Below, one piece after another: positions 7,975 through 17,154 of a stretch of 64,000 nucleotides of DNA; positions within the stretch are counted from its first letter, which is position 1, and each line of letters opens with the position of its first letter. The notes under the pieces are model-generated. The model did no database searches. It was given only the letters and a program-made list of their open reading frames with translations, and had not been told where the DNA came from. Source of the DNA: Mucilaginibacter agri (GTDB taxonomy: Bacteria > Bacteroidota > Bacteroidia > Sphingobacteriales > Sphingobacteriaceae); the NCBI RefSeq assembly GCF_009928685.1, contig NZ_WWEO01000040.1:186001-250000 (forward strand). The letters are read 5' to 3'. The translations under genes were made by a program, and so were the position numbers.

Positions 7975-9200
7975 GTTTTAGCTCTGCTAAATATATTACC
8001 CTGGCCTGCGCGATTGCGGTAAGCTACAAAGAGTAGTGCAGATAGGATGCCGATAATACCCTCAATCCCCATGGCTATTCTTGGTCCCATTGAGCTGGCC
8101 AATACGCCGATCATTAAACTCCCTATCGGGATAACGCCTTGGTAAGCCATCACGTAGTAACTGATTGCTCGTGAACGCATGTTAGGTGCGGCATGAGTTT
8201 GTATAAAAGTATTGATGGCCGAAGTCTGCGCCATCATCCCGATGCCGGTAATTGTCATGAATACGAGGGCCACTGGGAGCATTTTAGCATAGGATAAGAA
8301 TAGTACACTTGCACCGAACAAGAGGCTGGCAATGGTGATGATCTTCATTAACCCCTTATTGTTTTTGAGGTTAGCGAGGTAAACGGCACTGATTACAGAG
8401 CCTAAGCCAGCGGTACTCTCAAACCAGCTGAATGTTTTGGCATTTCCGTTAAAAATATCTTTGGCGAAGATTGGCATCAGGGTATTAAACGGTATCACAA
8501 ACATACTGCTGATACCCAGCATAATAACCAGGCTGCTAATGTCCTTATCTCCCGAAACATATTTGAAGCCCTGTTTAAGTTCTGTCCAGATATCTGTTTG
8601 AGGTTTAGCTACAGCGGTCAGGTTCAGCTTCATCATAAATAAACAAGTGAGTACAGCGATATAGCTCAGGAAATTACTAATGAAACAGAAGTCTTCGCCC
8701 AGCGTACTCAATATGATACCCGCAACCGCCGGACCTGCAATACGTGCAATATTAGTCATGGTTGAGTTCAGGGCGATGGCATTAGGCAAATCTTCTTTAT
8801 TATCCACCATTTCCACCATTAGCGATTGTCGGCAGGTGATATCAAAGGCATTGATCACACCCTGAATTAAGCTTAAAATTACAATCCCGGGTATGCTATA
8901 AAATTTAAAGAAAATCATGGCAGCCAATGCACCGGCCTGCAACATTGAAATTACCTGAGTATATACCAATACCTTAAAACGGTTGTGCCGTTCTATATAA
9001 CTACCGGCATAAGGAGATAAAACCAGTGAAGGGATTAAGCTTACAAAACCTACAATACCCAACAATACCGCCGAACCGGTTAAGCGGTAAACCAGCCAAC
9101 TAACGGCTGTTTTTTGCATCCAGGTGCCTATAAGTGATACGGATTGACCGTAGAAGAAGAGTTTAAAATTTCGGTATTTTAAAGATCTGAGTACATTCAT
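7956..9200 (-). CDS. MFS transporter (EntS/MFS_3-type exporter)
   Basis: A 414-residue protein with about 12 hydrophobic segments. The N-terminus MNVLRSLKYRNFKLFFYGQSVSLIGTWMQ is the usual opening of the MFS_3 (EntS-like) family, with the amphipathic RNFRLFF-type stretch followed by TWMQ at the first helix. A short basic GSYIERHNRFKVLV loop between helices 2 and 3 corresponds to the MFS A-motif. The family exports siderophores and drugs in other bacteria; the substrate here is unknown. It is transcribed away from a LysR regulator across a 141-base gap, so that regulator is a plausible controller. Confidence 0.85.
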   Translation of the reverse strand: MNVLRSLKYRNFKLFFYGQSVSLIGTWMQKTAVSWLVYRLTGSAVLLGIVGFVSLIPSLVLSPYAGSYIERHNRFKVLVYTQVISMLQAGALAAMIFFKFYSIPGIVILSLIQGVINAFDITCRQSLMVEMVDNKEDLPNAIALNSTMTNIARIAGPAVAGIILSTLGEDFCFISNFLSYIAVLTCLFMMKLNLTAVAKPQTDIWTELKQGFKYVSGDKDISSLVIMLGISSMFVIPFNTLMPIFAKDIFNGNAKTFSWFESTAGLGSVISAVYLANLKNNKGLMKIITIASLLFGASVLFLSYAKMLPVALVFMTITGIGMMAQTSAINTFIQTHAAPNMRSRAISYYVMAYQGVIPIGSLMIGVLASSMGPRIAMGIEGIIGILSALLFVAYRNRAGQGNIFSRAKTMLAGR

Positions 9201-9262
9201 ATCGAGCGATTTTATTTGAGCTTTAAGCCGGCGAGGTAATGGGGGCTTGTTGCTGCTTTTCG

Positions 9263-9298
9263 TTGATACAAAAATCGGTATTATGATTACATTTGTAA
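9263..9298 (+). promoter_or_regulatory. Bacteroidota-type promoter and palindrome in the lysR/MFS divergent region
   Basis: TTG at 9263-9265 and TACATTTG at 9288-9295 (consensus TAnnTTTG) are separated by 22 bases, a good match to the Bacteroidota -33/-7 promoter directed at lysR. The -7 box lies inside TTACATTTGTAA (9287-9298), an inverted repeat TTACA/TGTAA that could be the LysR operator and give autorepression. Confidence 0.5.
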
Positions 9299-9341
9299 AA
9301 TAGATTGTTTTAATGATATTGATAGGTAAAAACGATTAATA

Positions 9342-10223
9342 ATGGAACTAAGGCAATTAGGTTATTTTGTAAAGGCGGCAGAACTTTTGCACTTTACAAA
9401 GGCGGCAGAAGCGGTATATATCACGCAATCGACCCTCTCACAACAGATTAAATTATTGGAGCAGGAGCTAGGCATGCCATTGTTCGATAGGTTGGGTAAA
9501 CATGTAAGTTTAACAGAAGCCGGAAACGTATTTTTAACCCACGCCCGGCGCATTTTGCTCGACGTTGACAAGGGCCGACAGGCCATAAACGATTTAAACA
9601 ATATGCTGGCCGGTGAGCTGCGGATAGGGGTAACCTATGCCTTTACGTCACTCATTTTGCCGGTACTGCCTATATTTTCCAAGAAGTTCCCGAAACTCAA
9701 GATCAACCTCGAATACGGTGCGCCTGAAGATCTGGAGTTAAAGTTAAAGCAATCGGAGTTAGACCTTATTTTGGCTTTCCATAATCAAAGCAACGACCCC
9801 GATTTTGATTTGCAGCCACTTTCTAAATCAAATATTGTGATGGTGGTGGCTAAAACCAATAAGCTGGCTAGGCTAAAAAGCATCAGCCTTAAAGATGTGC
9901 TCGACTTTAATCTTATCCTGCCGGCCAAAGGGTTTAGCTCGCGCAATTTTGTTGACGAACTGTTTGAGAAAAAGAAAATCAAGCCCTCAATCCGAGTGGA
10001 GCTAAATGATATGCACTCACTTTTATCATTAGTGCAAAACGGCGAACAGGTGAGCATTATTAATGAAAAGGCGCTCATAGGCTGGGATAAATTAGTGGCA
10101 ATACCCATTACGGGTAATAAGCTTTCACGGCAATCTTACATCATTTGGAACAAGGGAGCCTATCGCAAAAAGGCCGCGGTAATTTTTGCCGAAGAGCTTT
10201 TGAAAGTAAGCAATGCCCTGTAA
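9342..10223 (+). CDS. LysR family transcriptional regulator
   Basis: A 293-residue LTTR of normal length. The N-terminal winged HTH is clear: MELRQLGYFVKAAELLHFTKAAEAVYITQSTLSQQIKLLEQELGMPLFDR (residues 1-50), containing the STLSQQI recognition helix. The C-terminal effector domain (about 90-293) shows the periplasmic-binding-protein-like fold, LRIGVTYAFTSLILPVLPIF. The closest recognisable subgroup is CynR/CbbR-like, but the ligand cannot be read from sequence. It is divergent from the MFS exporter, the usual arrangement for a LysR protein and its target. The antiporter gene starts 63 bases downstream in the same direction. Confidence 0.92.
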   Translation: MELRQLGYFVKAAELLHFTKAAEAVYITQSTLSQQIKLLEQELGMPLFDRLGKHVSLTEAGNVFLTHARRILLDVDKGRQAINDLNNMLAGELRIGVTYAFTSLILPVLPIFSKKFPKLKINLEYGAPEDLELKLKQSELDLILAFHNQSNDPDFDLQPLSKSNIVMVVAKTNKLARLKSISLKDVLDFNLILPAKGFSSRNFVDELFEKKKIKPSIRVELNDMHSLLSLVQNGEQVSIINEKALIGWDKLVAIPITGNKLSRQSYIIWNKGAYRKKAAVIFAEELLKVSNAL

Positions 10224-10286
10224 ATTTTGTTGGGTGCAAAGCAAAGTTGTATCTTATGCCTTAACTGAAACCCTTGATTACGAAAT

Positions 10287-11876
10287 ATGGTAGTAGAGAC
10301 CTCCATTTTATGTATTGCATTGGTACTGGCTATTATTGCCTTTGTAATGATCGCCCATAAGCTTAAACTAGCTTATCCCATGGTTTTGGTGATTGGTGGT
10401 TTAGTACTAAGCCTGATACCCGGTTTACCCAAGGTGAGCATTAACCCCGAACTGATATTTATCATCTTTTTACCTCCGTTGTTGTTCGAAGCAGCCTGGC
10501 AAACTTCGTGGAAAGACTTTTGGAAGTGGCGTAGGGTCATAACCAGTTTTGCGTTTTTAATTGTGCTGCTTACCGCATTGGTGGTGGCAATTGTGTCGAG
10601 TAATTTGATACCGGGCTTTACCTTGGCGCTTGGTTTTTTGCTCGGCGGGATTGTTTCACCTCCGGATGCCGTTTCGGCCACGGCCATTTTAAAGAATATT
10701 AAGGTACCCAAACGCACCAGGGCCATCATAGAAGGCGAGAGCCTGCTTAACGATGCCTCGAGCTTAATTGTATTCAGGTTTGCGCTTATTGCCGTGGCCT
10801 CAGGCCAGTTTGTGTTTCATGAGGCCGCATTTAGCTTTGTGCTGGTTGTGGTAATGGGCGTAGCCGTTGGCTTAGGCATAGCGCTTATTTACTACGCCAT
10901 ACACAGATGGTTACCCACCGATGCCAATATCGATATTATCCTTACCCTCACCACTCCGTATGTGATGTACATCGTGGCCGAGAGACTGCATGTTTCGGGG
11001 GTGTTGGCGGTAGTGAGCGGCGGGTTGCTGCTCTCATCAAAAAGTCACCAGTTTTTAAGTACCACCAGCAGGTTGGCTATTAGCAACGTATGGTCGGCGT
11101 TGGGTTTTTTGTTTAACGGGGTGGTGTTTATGCTTATCGGCCTCGAACTACCCGAAATCATCCGGCAGTTGGGCGATATCAGTTTAATGACCGCTATCGG
11201 TTATGGCGTACTTATAACCGCGCTTTTAATGGTGTTAAGGGTAGCGTGTACATTTGGGGCATCTGTTTTTACGGTTTTCATCAGCAGGTACATCACCACA
11301 GCTGATAACCGCCCGGGATGGAAGGGGCCGCTGGTTTTTGGTTGGGCAGGCATGCGTGGGGTAGTGTCGCTTGCTTCGGCGTTGTCGGTGCCATTTTATT
11401 TGAGTAATGGGCAGCACTTTCCGCAGCGTAACCTTATTTTGTTTATCACTTTTACGGTGATCTTGCTTACGCTTTTGATACAGGGGTTAACGCTTCCGTG
11501 GGTGGTAAAATGGGTTAATTTAGATGACCCCGACCACCTTTTACCTGCTAACGAACTCAATACCCTTATCCGCAAAACCCTGGCACGGACCAGCCTGTCT
11601 TACATCAACGCAGAATATGCCGATGCGCTTAAAACTAATAAGCCCTTGCAGCAGTTGAAAACCATGTATGAAAATGAGCAATGTTTCTCGATGGACGACG
11701 ACGGCAAATCAAAGGAATACCAACGCATTTATAATGAATTGCTCGACCGCCAACGGGCCTGCCTCGAAGAACTTAACAAAATGCCCCAGGCCGATGAAGA
11801 GCTGATTCGCCGGTATCATAGCCTGCTTGATATTGAGGAAGAAAAGGTAAGGATGCGTTACGCCAACGACGAGTAA
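10287..11876 (+). CDS. Na+/H+ antiporter, CPA1 (NhaP/NHE) family
   Basis: The 529-residue protein has about 12 membrane helices in residues 1-420 and a cytoplasmic C-terminal tail of about 110 residues. The ion-binding region GGIVSPPDAVSATAILKN and the signature EGESLLNDASSLIVFR (Asn-Asp pair of the electroneutral CPA1 class) are present, as is GWAGMRGVVSLASAL of helix 10-11. It would exchange cytoplasmic Na+ (or K+) for protons in pH and salt homeostasis. It follows lysR by 63 bases on the same strand and may or may not be co-transcribed. Length and motifs match the family. Confidence 0.93.
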   Translation: MVVETSILCIALVLAIIAFVMIAHKLKLAYPMVLVIGGLVLSLIPGLPKVSINPELIFIIFLPPLLFEAAWQTSWKDFWKWRRVITSFAFLIVLLTALVVAIVSSNLIPGFTLALGFLLGGIVSPPDAVSATAILKNIKVPKRTRAIIEGESLLNDASSLIVFRFALIAVASGQFVFHEAAFSFVLVVVMGVAVGLGIALIYYAIHRWLPTDANIDIILTLTTPYVMYIVAERLHVSGVLAVVSGGLLLSSKSHQFLSTTSRLAISNVWSALGFLFNGVVFMLIGLELPEIIRQLGDISLMTAIGYGVLITALLMVLRVACTFGASVFTVFISRYITTADNRPGWKGPLVFGWAGMRGVVSLASALSVPFYLSNGQHFPQRNLILFITFTVILLTLLIQGLTLPWVVKWVNLDDPDHLLPANELNTLIRKTLARTSLSYINAEYADALKTNKPLQQLKTMYENEQCFSMDDDGKSKEYQRIYNELLDRQRACLEELNKMPQADEELIRRYHSLLDIEEEKVRMRYANDE

Positions 11877-11889
11877 TTCACACCTAAAA

Positions 11890-11924
11890 GTGGTGCATGT
11901 GGTGCATTGCACCGCATGCACCAC
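11890..11924 (+). terminator. Compound hairpin after the antiporter gene
   Basis: Outer arms GTGGTGCATG (11890-11899) and CATGCACCAC (11915-11924) enclose inner arms GGTGC (11901-11905) and GCACC (11909-11913) with a 3-base loop, giving a nearly perfect 15-bp stem. It starts 14 bases after the stop codon. No immediate U-run follows, so it is a terminator-like or mRNA-stabilising hairpin. Confidence 0.55.
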
Positions 11925-12068
11925 TGTGTTCCTACTTAAAAGTCATTGTTTTTGATTTTTTTTTGGCTTATTTTGTTGGTAATTAATTAGTTATGGGAAT
12001 GACTTTAAAGTAGGTAAAATCGGCACAAGTTCCACTCTTAATTACTTTTAAGTCATTTTTATTCCAAT

Positions 12069-12159
12069 TTGTCATTGCGAGGTACGAAGCAATCTCGTAA
12101 CTATACAGGTTGGATATGCTTACCTTACGACGAGTTTGCTTCGTACCTCGCAATGACAA
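12069..12159. repeat. REP-like inverted repeat, TCATTGCGAG family
   Basis: The 24-base arms at 12069-12092 and 12136-12159 are perfectly complementary (left arm begins TTGTCATTGCGAGGTACG), separated by 43 bases. The opening GTCATTGCGAG is shared with the element at 56317-56404, and more loosely with those at 41902-41992 and 49731-49810. It lies between convergent genes, the usual position for such palindromes. Confidence 0.8.
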
Positions 12160-12176
12160 TGTTTTGAGGTTCGGGG

Positions 12177-14747
12177 TTAATTCCCCAGCAACCGCTCTGC
12201 CCTCATCAAATTATCAGTCGACTGCAGGATCTTGTCCCTTAACTTCGGATTATAACCGGGGTTGTTTTTCAGAAACTCGGCTACCACCTGCACCGCTTCC
12301 TTGCTTTGGTAGTTGCCGAATATAGATCCAAGCCACGATTGAGGGAAAAAGATATCGCCCGTTTTCTGGATTTCTTCTAATAGCTCCAAGCTTTTAGGCA
12401 AATATTTCACTGATGTGCTTTGACGAAGCGGATGGTTTAAATAAGATAATGCGCTGGTAACCCAGGCTTCCTTTTGCCGGTTTTTTCGGTCGGATAGGCT
12501 ATTGAAAAAGTTATCGCGCACCTGTGGGTCTAAAGACAAGGCAGGCATCATGAATTCTATGCGCTTTTTTCGATCGGTGTTGGTAATACGCTCTTCCTGT
12601 TGTTTTAAGATGCTGGTTGTGGTGTCGCTTTTCAGGGCTACAGAAAAGGCTAAGGAGGTATAATCTTCTTCGGTTAATTTAACCCCCGCAGGTGGTTGTT
12701 TTTGCAGCCAGATGTTGTAGATATTGCTTTGGGCAGCTGCACTCAAATAAACATCCTGGTAGGCCCTAAACAGTATCTTTTTGTTATTGGCCGCTGTCTG
12801 CTGTTGCATAGCTTCCCAGAAAGATTGCTCTACCCTGGTCGATAGGTTTTGCCTTGTCGCTGGAGTTACAAACTCCCAATAAATGCTGCCGATGTAGCCG
12901 GTAAGCATCCGCAGGTTCATTTCGTTTTTTTCAACTACAAGTCCCTTCATAAAAAGACTTAATAATTCATGGGGCTTGAAATAACGCCCTGCCAGCATGT
13001 TTTCATAAGCAGAAATATAAAGCGAAGCCCTTTGCAAGGGGCTTTCTATCTCAAATAAATTGCCTGTAGCGTTAACGTCGGTAGGGAACAAACCATAACC
13101 GATGCCATCAGAATTAAAGATTACATATTGTGGCTTGCCCAGGCCCTCTGCGGTTTTAACAGCCACTTTATCGCCCTGCATGTTTACAGTAAGAGTTTTA
13201 CTGTTGGTGGGGTAAACCAATGTAATGCTAAATGCTTGCGGCCATACACGCTGTTCGCCAAATTCGGCATGCTGGGTTATCGTAAACTGGCTAATCTTGT
13301 TACCAGCATAGCTAATATGATAATCAAAAACCGGGCGGCCGGGCTGATTTACCCAAACCTTGTTCCAGGCATACAGGTCGGTTTTGCTGTGTTTGCTTAA
13401 TATGGCGATCAAATCGTTCCATGTGGCATTGGTGTAGGTGTATTTTTTTAGATACTGCTGTATCCCAAGTCTGAAGTTTTCTTTCCCCATCAATAACTCC
13501 AGTTGGCGCATCATAATGGGGGCTTTGTGATAAATTATGTTGCCGTACATAGAGCCTGCATCCTGTAGATTATCCAACTGTTGGCGTATGGGGTTAGCGC
13601 CCTGCGTGCGGTCTATACCATAAGCGGCAGGATAGTGGTCTTGCAAAAACTTGAGGTTAAAAGTTTCGGTTCCCATCATTTTTTCGGTCACCTTATCGGC
13701 CATAAAATTGGCGAAAACTTCCTTCATCCATACGTCGTTAAACCACTCCATGGTCACCATATCGCCAAACCACATGTGTGCAGTTTCGTGCGAAATGAGG
13801 TTCGAGCGACTGATGAACTGGTCTTTCGTAGCACCATCATCCAAAAACAAGCTCGATGCTTTGTATTGCACTTCGCCCGGATGCTCCATGCCCCCGAACT
13901 GGAAATCGGGCACTGCCACAAAACCTACTTTTTGAAAAGGGAAGGGGATACCTGTCCAACCCTCTAAAAAGCTGATGGCGTTTTTATGGGCTATGAATAC
14001 CGAATCGACACTTAGTTTTATTTTGGTTGGATCGGTTTCGCGGTATAAAAATTCGGCCGTATGCTTACCTACCGATTGCTTAACATCCGCGTATTTACCT
14101 GCAGTGAATGAAAATAGGTAAGTAGGCAGTTTATCCGAATTAGCAAAATGAAAGGTAGTGCGACTACCATTCACAACTGAATCCTTTTTAGCGCCATTTG
14201 CCAATACCTTCCATCCCGAAGGCACCTGCATGGTTAGCAAAAAACGGGCTTTCAGATCGGGCTGATCAAAGCATGGGAATACCGTACGTGCATGGTCGGG
14301 CACAAACAGCGCATAAAGATAATCGTCGTTGCGGTTAAGTGATTGGTCGCCTGTTTTAAATTTCAGCGCGATATTATTAACACCGGCATGAAGGTGTTGC
14401 TGGTCGACAATTACATGTTCGTTAAAAGCATTTACATCGATGGGTTTTCCGTTTACTATGAGGGATGTTATTCGCTCACCCGCTTGTTTAAAATCGAGTT
14501 GCAAAGGCTGAACTAGGGATTTTAAGGTAAAGCTAATGTTTTCCGTAGCGTCAATTAGCTGTGCTTTATCAGCCGGGATATCCAAATTTAAAGTGTATTG
14601 AATATTACTTACGGCGGTGCGCCTATAGGTAGCCAGTTTTAAGGAGACTCCCGTTTCTACCAAGGGACGAGCTCCCTGTGCAAAGCCCGAAGTTAAGCCG
14701 GTTAATAATAAAGCCGAGGTTAGGTATATCTTTAGTTTGGAGATCAT
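12177..14747 (-). CDS. M1 family zinc aminopeptidase
   Basis: The 856-residue protein starts with a signal peptide (to about residue 23, GFAQ) and is therefore periplasmic or surface exposed. The zinc site is complete: His320-Glu321-x-x-His324 in ISHETAHMW and Glu343 eighteen residues later. The exopeptidase motif GGMEHPG is at 285-291. The N-terminal beta domain (about 40-230) and the helical C-terminal domain (about 540-856) match ERAP/PepN-type architecture. It removes N-terminal residues from peptides. It is the last gene of the pxpBCA operon, 7 bases after the NRAMP-like gene, suggesting a role in using exogenous peptides. Confidence 0.93.
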   Translation of the reverse strand: MISKLKIYLTSALLLTGLTSGFAQGARPLVETGVSLKLATYRRTAVSNIQYTLNLDIPADKAQLIDATENISFTLKSLVQPLQLDFKQAGERITSLIVNGKPIDVNAFNEHVIVDQQHLHAGVNNIALKFKTGDQSLNRNDDYLYALFVPDHARTVFPCFDQPDLKARFLLTMQVPSGWKVLANGAKKDSVVNGSRTTFHFANSDKLPTYLFSFTAGKYADVKQSVGKHTAEFLYRETDPTKIKLSVDSVFIAHKNAISFLEGWTGIPFPFQKVGFVAVPDFQFGGMEHPGEVQYKASSLFLDDGATKDQFISRSNLISHETAHMWFGDMVTMEWFNDVWMKEVFANFMADKVTEKMMGTETFNLKFLQDHYPAAYGIDRTQGANPIRQQLDNLQDAGSMYGNIIYHKAPIMMRQLELLMGKENFRLGIQQYLKKYTYTNATWNDLIAILSKHSKTDLYAWNKVWVNQPGRPVFDYHISYAGNKISQFTITQHAEFGEQRVWPQAFSITLVYPTNSKTLTVNMQGDKVAVKTAEGLGKPQYVIFNSDGIGYGLFPTDVNATGNLFEIESPLQRASLYISAYENMLAGRYFKPHELLSLFMKGLVVEKNEMNLRMLTGYIGSIYWEFVTPATRQNLSTRVEQSFWEAMQQQTAANNKKILFRAYQDVYLSAAAQSNIYNIWLQKQPPAGVKLTEEDYTSLAFSVALKSDTTTSILKQQEERITNTDRKKRIEFMMPALSLDPQVRDNFFNSLSDRKNRQKEAWVTSALSYLNHPLRQSTSVKYLPKSLELLEEIQKTGDIFFPQSWLGSIFGNYQSKEAVQVVAEFLKNNPGYNPKLRDKILQSTDNLMRAERLLGN

Positions 14748-14754
14748 TTTAATA

Positions 14755-15942
14755 TCAATTCATTAACTGAACAATGGCACCGTAGCTCATCCAAGTCATG
14801 GTGACTACCACCGCAACACCAAGTATAGTGAGCCAAAGCGGTTGTTTATAGTTAGCTACAATTTTGTTACGATAAGCGGCTATCAGCATAATACCCAATG
14901 CCAATGGCAGGATCAATCCGTTGATAGCACCCACAGTAATAAGCGTTTTTACAGGCTTGCCTATTGCCAGAAATATACAACACGACACGATAATAAATCC
15001 AATAATGATATGCCTGTTGAATTTCAAGATAACCGGATGGAAGCTTTTAATAAACGAAACCGAGGTGTACGCAGAACCCACTACAGATGAGATTCCTGCC
15101 GACCACATTACCAGGCCGAATAATTTATATCCGATCTGTCCGCCAGCGAACTGAAACACTGAAGCAGCTGGATTATCCGGATTTAAGATATGTCCCGCAC
15201 TCACTACGCCCAATGCAGCTATAAATAACAATAACCTCATTAACGAAGCCAATCCAACGGCGCTTAATGCTCCTTTGTTAATAGCGGGCAGGTTTTGGAT
15301 GCCCGTTTGCCGCGCATCTAACAAACGGTGAGCCCCCGCAAAAGTGATATAGCCACCCACCGTACCGCCCACAATAGTTAGTACCGCACCAAAGCTGAAT
15401 TTTGTTGGGTTAACCGAGCGCACAACCGCCTCGGCCAGTGGCGGATTACTTACGTAAGCAATGTATAAAGCAAGTAATATTTTAATGCAGCCCATGGTTT
15501 TAGCAAAGGTATCCATGGCTTTGCCCGCTTCTTTGTAAACAAAAATGCCGATGGCCACAATGGCGCTCATGATAGCCCCCTGACCAACGCTTACCCCCAA
15601 TAGCACATTTAGCCCCAAGCCCGCCCCGGCAATATTGCCGATGTTAAAAGCCATGCCGCCCAAAAAAACTAAAAAAGAAATAAAATACCCCAGCCCTGGG
15701 AAAACCTCATTGGCGATATCCTGTGCGGGTTTATCGGCCACAGTAATAATACGCCAGATGTTAAGCTGGGCAATGGCATCTAACACAACAGAGAGTAAGA
15801 TCACAAACCCGAAACTTGCACCAAGCTGAGCAGTAAAAACGGCAGTCTGCGTTAAAAAGCCCGGCCCAATAGCCGAACTAGCCATCAGGAAAGCTGCGCC
15901 TATGAGAATACTCCAGTTAAACTTTTTCTCAGCCGAAAGCAA
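14755..15942 (-). CDS. NRAMP-like transporter (YcsG type) in the 5-oxoprolinase operon
   Basis: A 395-residue protein of 11 predicted helices with NRAMP homology. The metal-binding motifs of true Mn/Fe NRAMPs are altered: the helix-1 DPGN reads GPGF (residues 26-29, SAIGPGFLTQT), and helix 6 has FAGAHRL in place of MPH. In Bacillus subtilis the homologue ycsG lies next to ycsF and kipI/kipA (pxpABC), so the natural hypothesis is import of 5-oxoproline or a related acid rather than metal; this is inference. The start is TTG at 15942 because no ATG or GTG lies in frame before the upstream stop. It overlaps the small gene upstream by 14 bases. Confidence 0.82.
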   Translation of the reverse strand: MLSAEKKFNWSILIGAAFLMASSAIGPGFLTQTAVFTAQLGASFGFVILLSVVLDAIAQLNIWRIITVADKPAQDIANEVFPGLGYFISFLVFLGGMAFNIGNIAGAGLGLNVLLGVSVGQGAIMSAIVAIGIFVYKEAGKAMDTFAKTMGCIKILLALYIAYVSNPPLAEAVVRSVNPTKFSFGAVLTIVGGTVGGYITFAGAHRLLDARQTGIQNLPAINKGALSAVGLASLMRLLLFIAALGVVSAGHILNPDNPAASVFQFAGGQIGYKLFGLVMWSAGISSVVGSAYTSVSFIKSFHPVILKFNRHIIIGFIIVSCCIFLAIGKPVKTLITVGAINGLILPLALGIMLIAAYRNKIVANYKQPLWLTILGVAVVVTMTWMSYGAIVQLMN

Positions 15943-16375
15943 TGGATTTAAATTTAGTGGTTGTGGGGTGATTTGTATTATTTGTTATCCCTTTTAACAT
16001 TTTTTTGCTCGTATCATGTAAGAGGCTGATTCGGATTATCTCTTGTAATCCGAGCGCAACGAATACCAGTAACCCGAAGAAGTGCGGAAAGGTGAATATG
16101 GTTGCAATAATTGAAATTATTAGAGGTATGAGTAAATCTATCTCATAACTCAATATGATTTTGGAATCGTAAACTTCGAATTTTCCCTTGTATATTGTTC
16201 TAAATTGTTTAGACCGCGATTTAAACCGTTTTATCAAAGTGATTGCGAGTTTGTTGTCATCAATTTTTAATATGCTATATTCTTTGCTGACATAATTAGA
16301 TATGTTATTCATCAAAACCGATTGTTCCATATCAGTTTGCTGCGATGTTTTATATATAAGATTCAACCTAAGCAT
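15929..16375 (-). CDS. Small two-helix membrane protein of unknown function in the pxp operon
   Basis: 148 residues. The first ~75 are soluble and basic (IKRFKSRSKQFRTIYKGKF), followed by two adjacent hydrophobic segments (about 80-98 and 100-115) and a short polar tail. I do not recognise a family. Its ATG (16373-16375) immediately follows the pxpA stop (TAAATG) and its end overlaps the start of the NRAMP-like gene by 14 bases, so it is clearly part of the operon and translationally coupled. An internal start at Met16 is possible. It could be an accessory subunit of the transporter, which is a guess from position only. Confidence 0.6.
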   Translation of the reverse strand: MLRLNLIYKTSQQTDMEQSVLMNNISNYVSKEYSILKIDDNKLAITLIKRFKSRSKQFRTIYKGKFEVYDSKIILSYEIDLLIPLIISIIATIFTFPHFFGLLVFVALGLQEIIRISLLHDTSKKMLKGITNNTNHPTTTKFKSIAFG

Positions 16376-17137
16376 TTATACAGACGGAGCTTTAATCATA
16401 ATGCCTTCGGCCTTTAACCGTTCATTAATCAGTTTGGCAAACTCAACCGCATGGGCGCCGTCGCCATGCAAGCAAAGGGTTTCAGCCTTTAGCGGGATAT
16501 TTTTATTGCTGACGGATTGCACTTGCTGATGCTGCACCATTTGTAATACCTGGGCAATGGATTGGGCTTCATCGGTAATCATGGCGTTGCTTTGCGAGCG
16601 GGGAGTAAGTAAACCATCGTCCTGGTAAGTGCGGTCGGCAAATACTTCAGATGCTGTTGCCAGGCCGATTTTTTTAGCTGCATCGATCATTTGGCTGCCT
16701 GCAAGACCGTATAAAATGAGGCTCGGATCGAAATCATGTACGGCCTCTACAATGGCTTTGGCTAAGCTTGCATCTTTTGCCGCCATGTTATATAGCGCTC
16801 CGTGAGCTTTAACATGGTGCAGTTTGCCGCCTGCTGCTTTTACAAAACCATACAGTGCGCCAATCTGGTATACCGTCATCTGGTAAGCCTCGTTAGGCGT
16901 GATCTTCATTTCGCGGCGACCGAAGCCCTGCAGATCGGGCAGGCCGGGATGTGCGCCGATTGCCACACCTTTTTTAATAGCCATGGCTACGGTACGTTGC
17001 ATTACTTCCGGGTCGCCGGCGTGGAAACCGCAGGCTATGTTGGCCGAGGTAATATGATCTAACAAAATCTCATCGTTGGGCATGGGGTAATTGCCAAATG
17101 CTTCGCCCATATCGCAGTTTAAGTCGATGGTTTGCAT
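16376..17137 (-). CDS. pxpA: 5-oxoprolinase subunit A (LamB/YcsF family)
   Basis: 253 residues, the family length. The signature [19 protein letters not shown] at the N-terminus and [17 protein letters not shown] (residues 30-46) with [13 protein letters not shown] are diagnostic of the LamB/YcsF family. With PxpB and PxpC it forms the ATP-dependent enzyme that opens 5-oxoproline (pyroglutamate), a spontaneous product of glutamine and glutamate, to glutamate in the cytoplasm. It follows pxpC by 17 bases and its stop touches the start of the next gene. Confidence 0.95.
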   Translation of the reverse strand: MQTIDLNCDMGEAFGNYPMPNDEILLDHITSANIACGFHAGDPEVMQRTVAMAIKKGVAIGAHPGLPDLQGFGRREMKITPNEAYQMTVYQIGALYGFVKAAGGKLHHVKAHGALYNMAAKDASLAKAIVEAVHDFDPSLILYGLAGSQMIDAAKKIGLATASEVFADRTYQDDGLLTPRSQSNAMITDEAQSIAQVLQMVQHQQVQSVSNKNIPLKAETLCLHGDGAHAVEFAKLINERLKAEGIMIKAPSV

Positions 17138-17154
17138 GGTATACTTTTCAATAA

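Larger units (their letters stand above)
11877..12176. other. 300-base intergenic region with two hairpins
   Basis: No gene is seen. The region holds a compound hairpin just after the antiporter stop (11890-11924), an AT-rich middle, and a large inverted repeat (12069-12159). Two loosely similar AT-rich stretches, ACTTAAAAGTCATTGTTTTT near 11934 and TTACTTTTAAGTCATTTTTA near 12042, form an imperfect direct repeat. Confidence 0.6.

Noticed and set aside
10373..10729. 118-codon open frame opposite the antiporter gene
   Set aside because: It lies entirely inside the antiporter CDS on the other strand, has no recognisable domain, and low-complexity hydrophobic/basic composition expected from antisense of a membrane protein.
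13128..13967. Open frames opposite the M1 aminopeptidase (13128-13400, 13581-13967, 13651-13935)
   Set aside because: The aminopeptidase has an intact zinc site and reading frame here; these are shadows in other frames.
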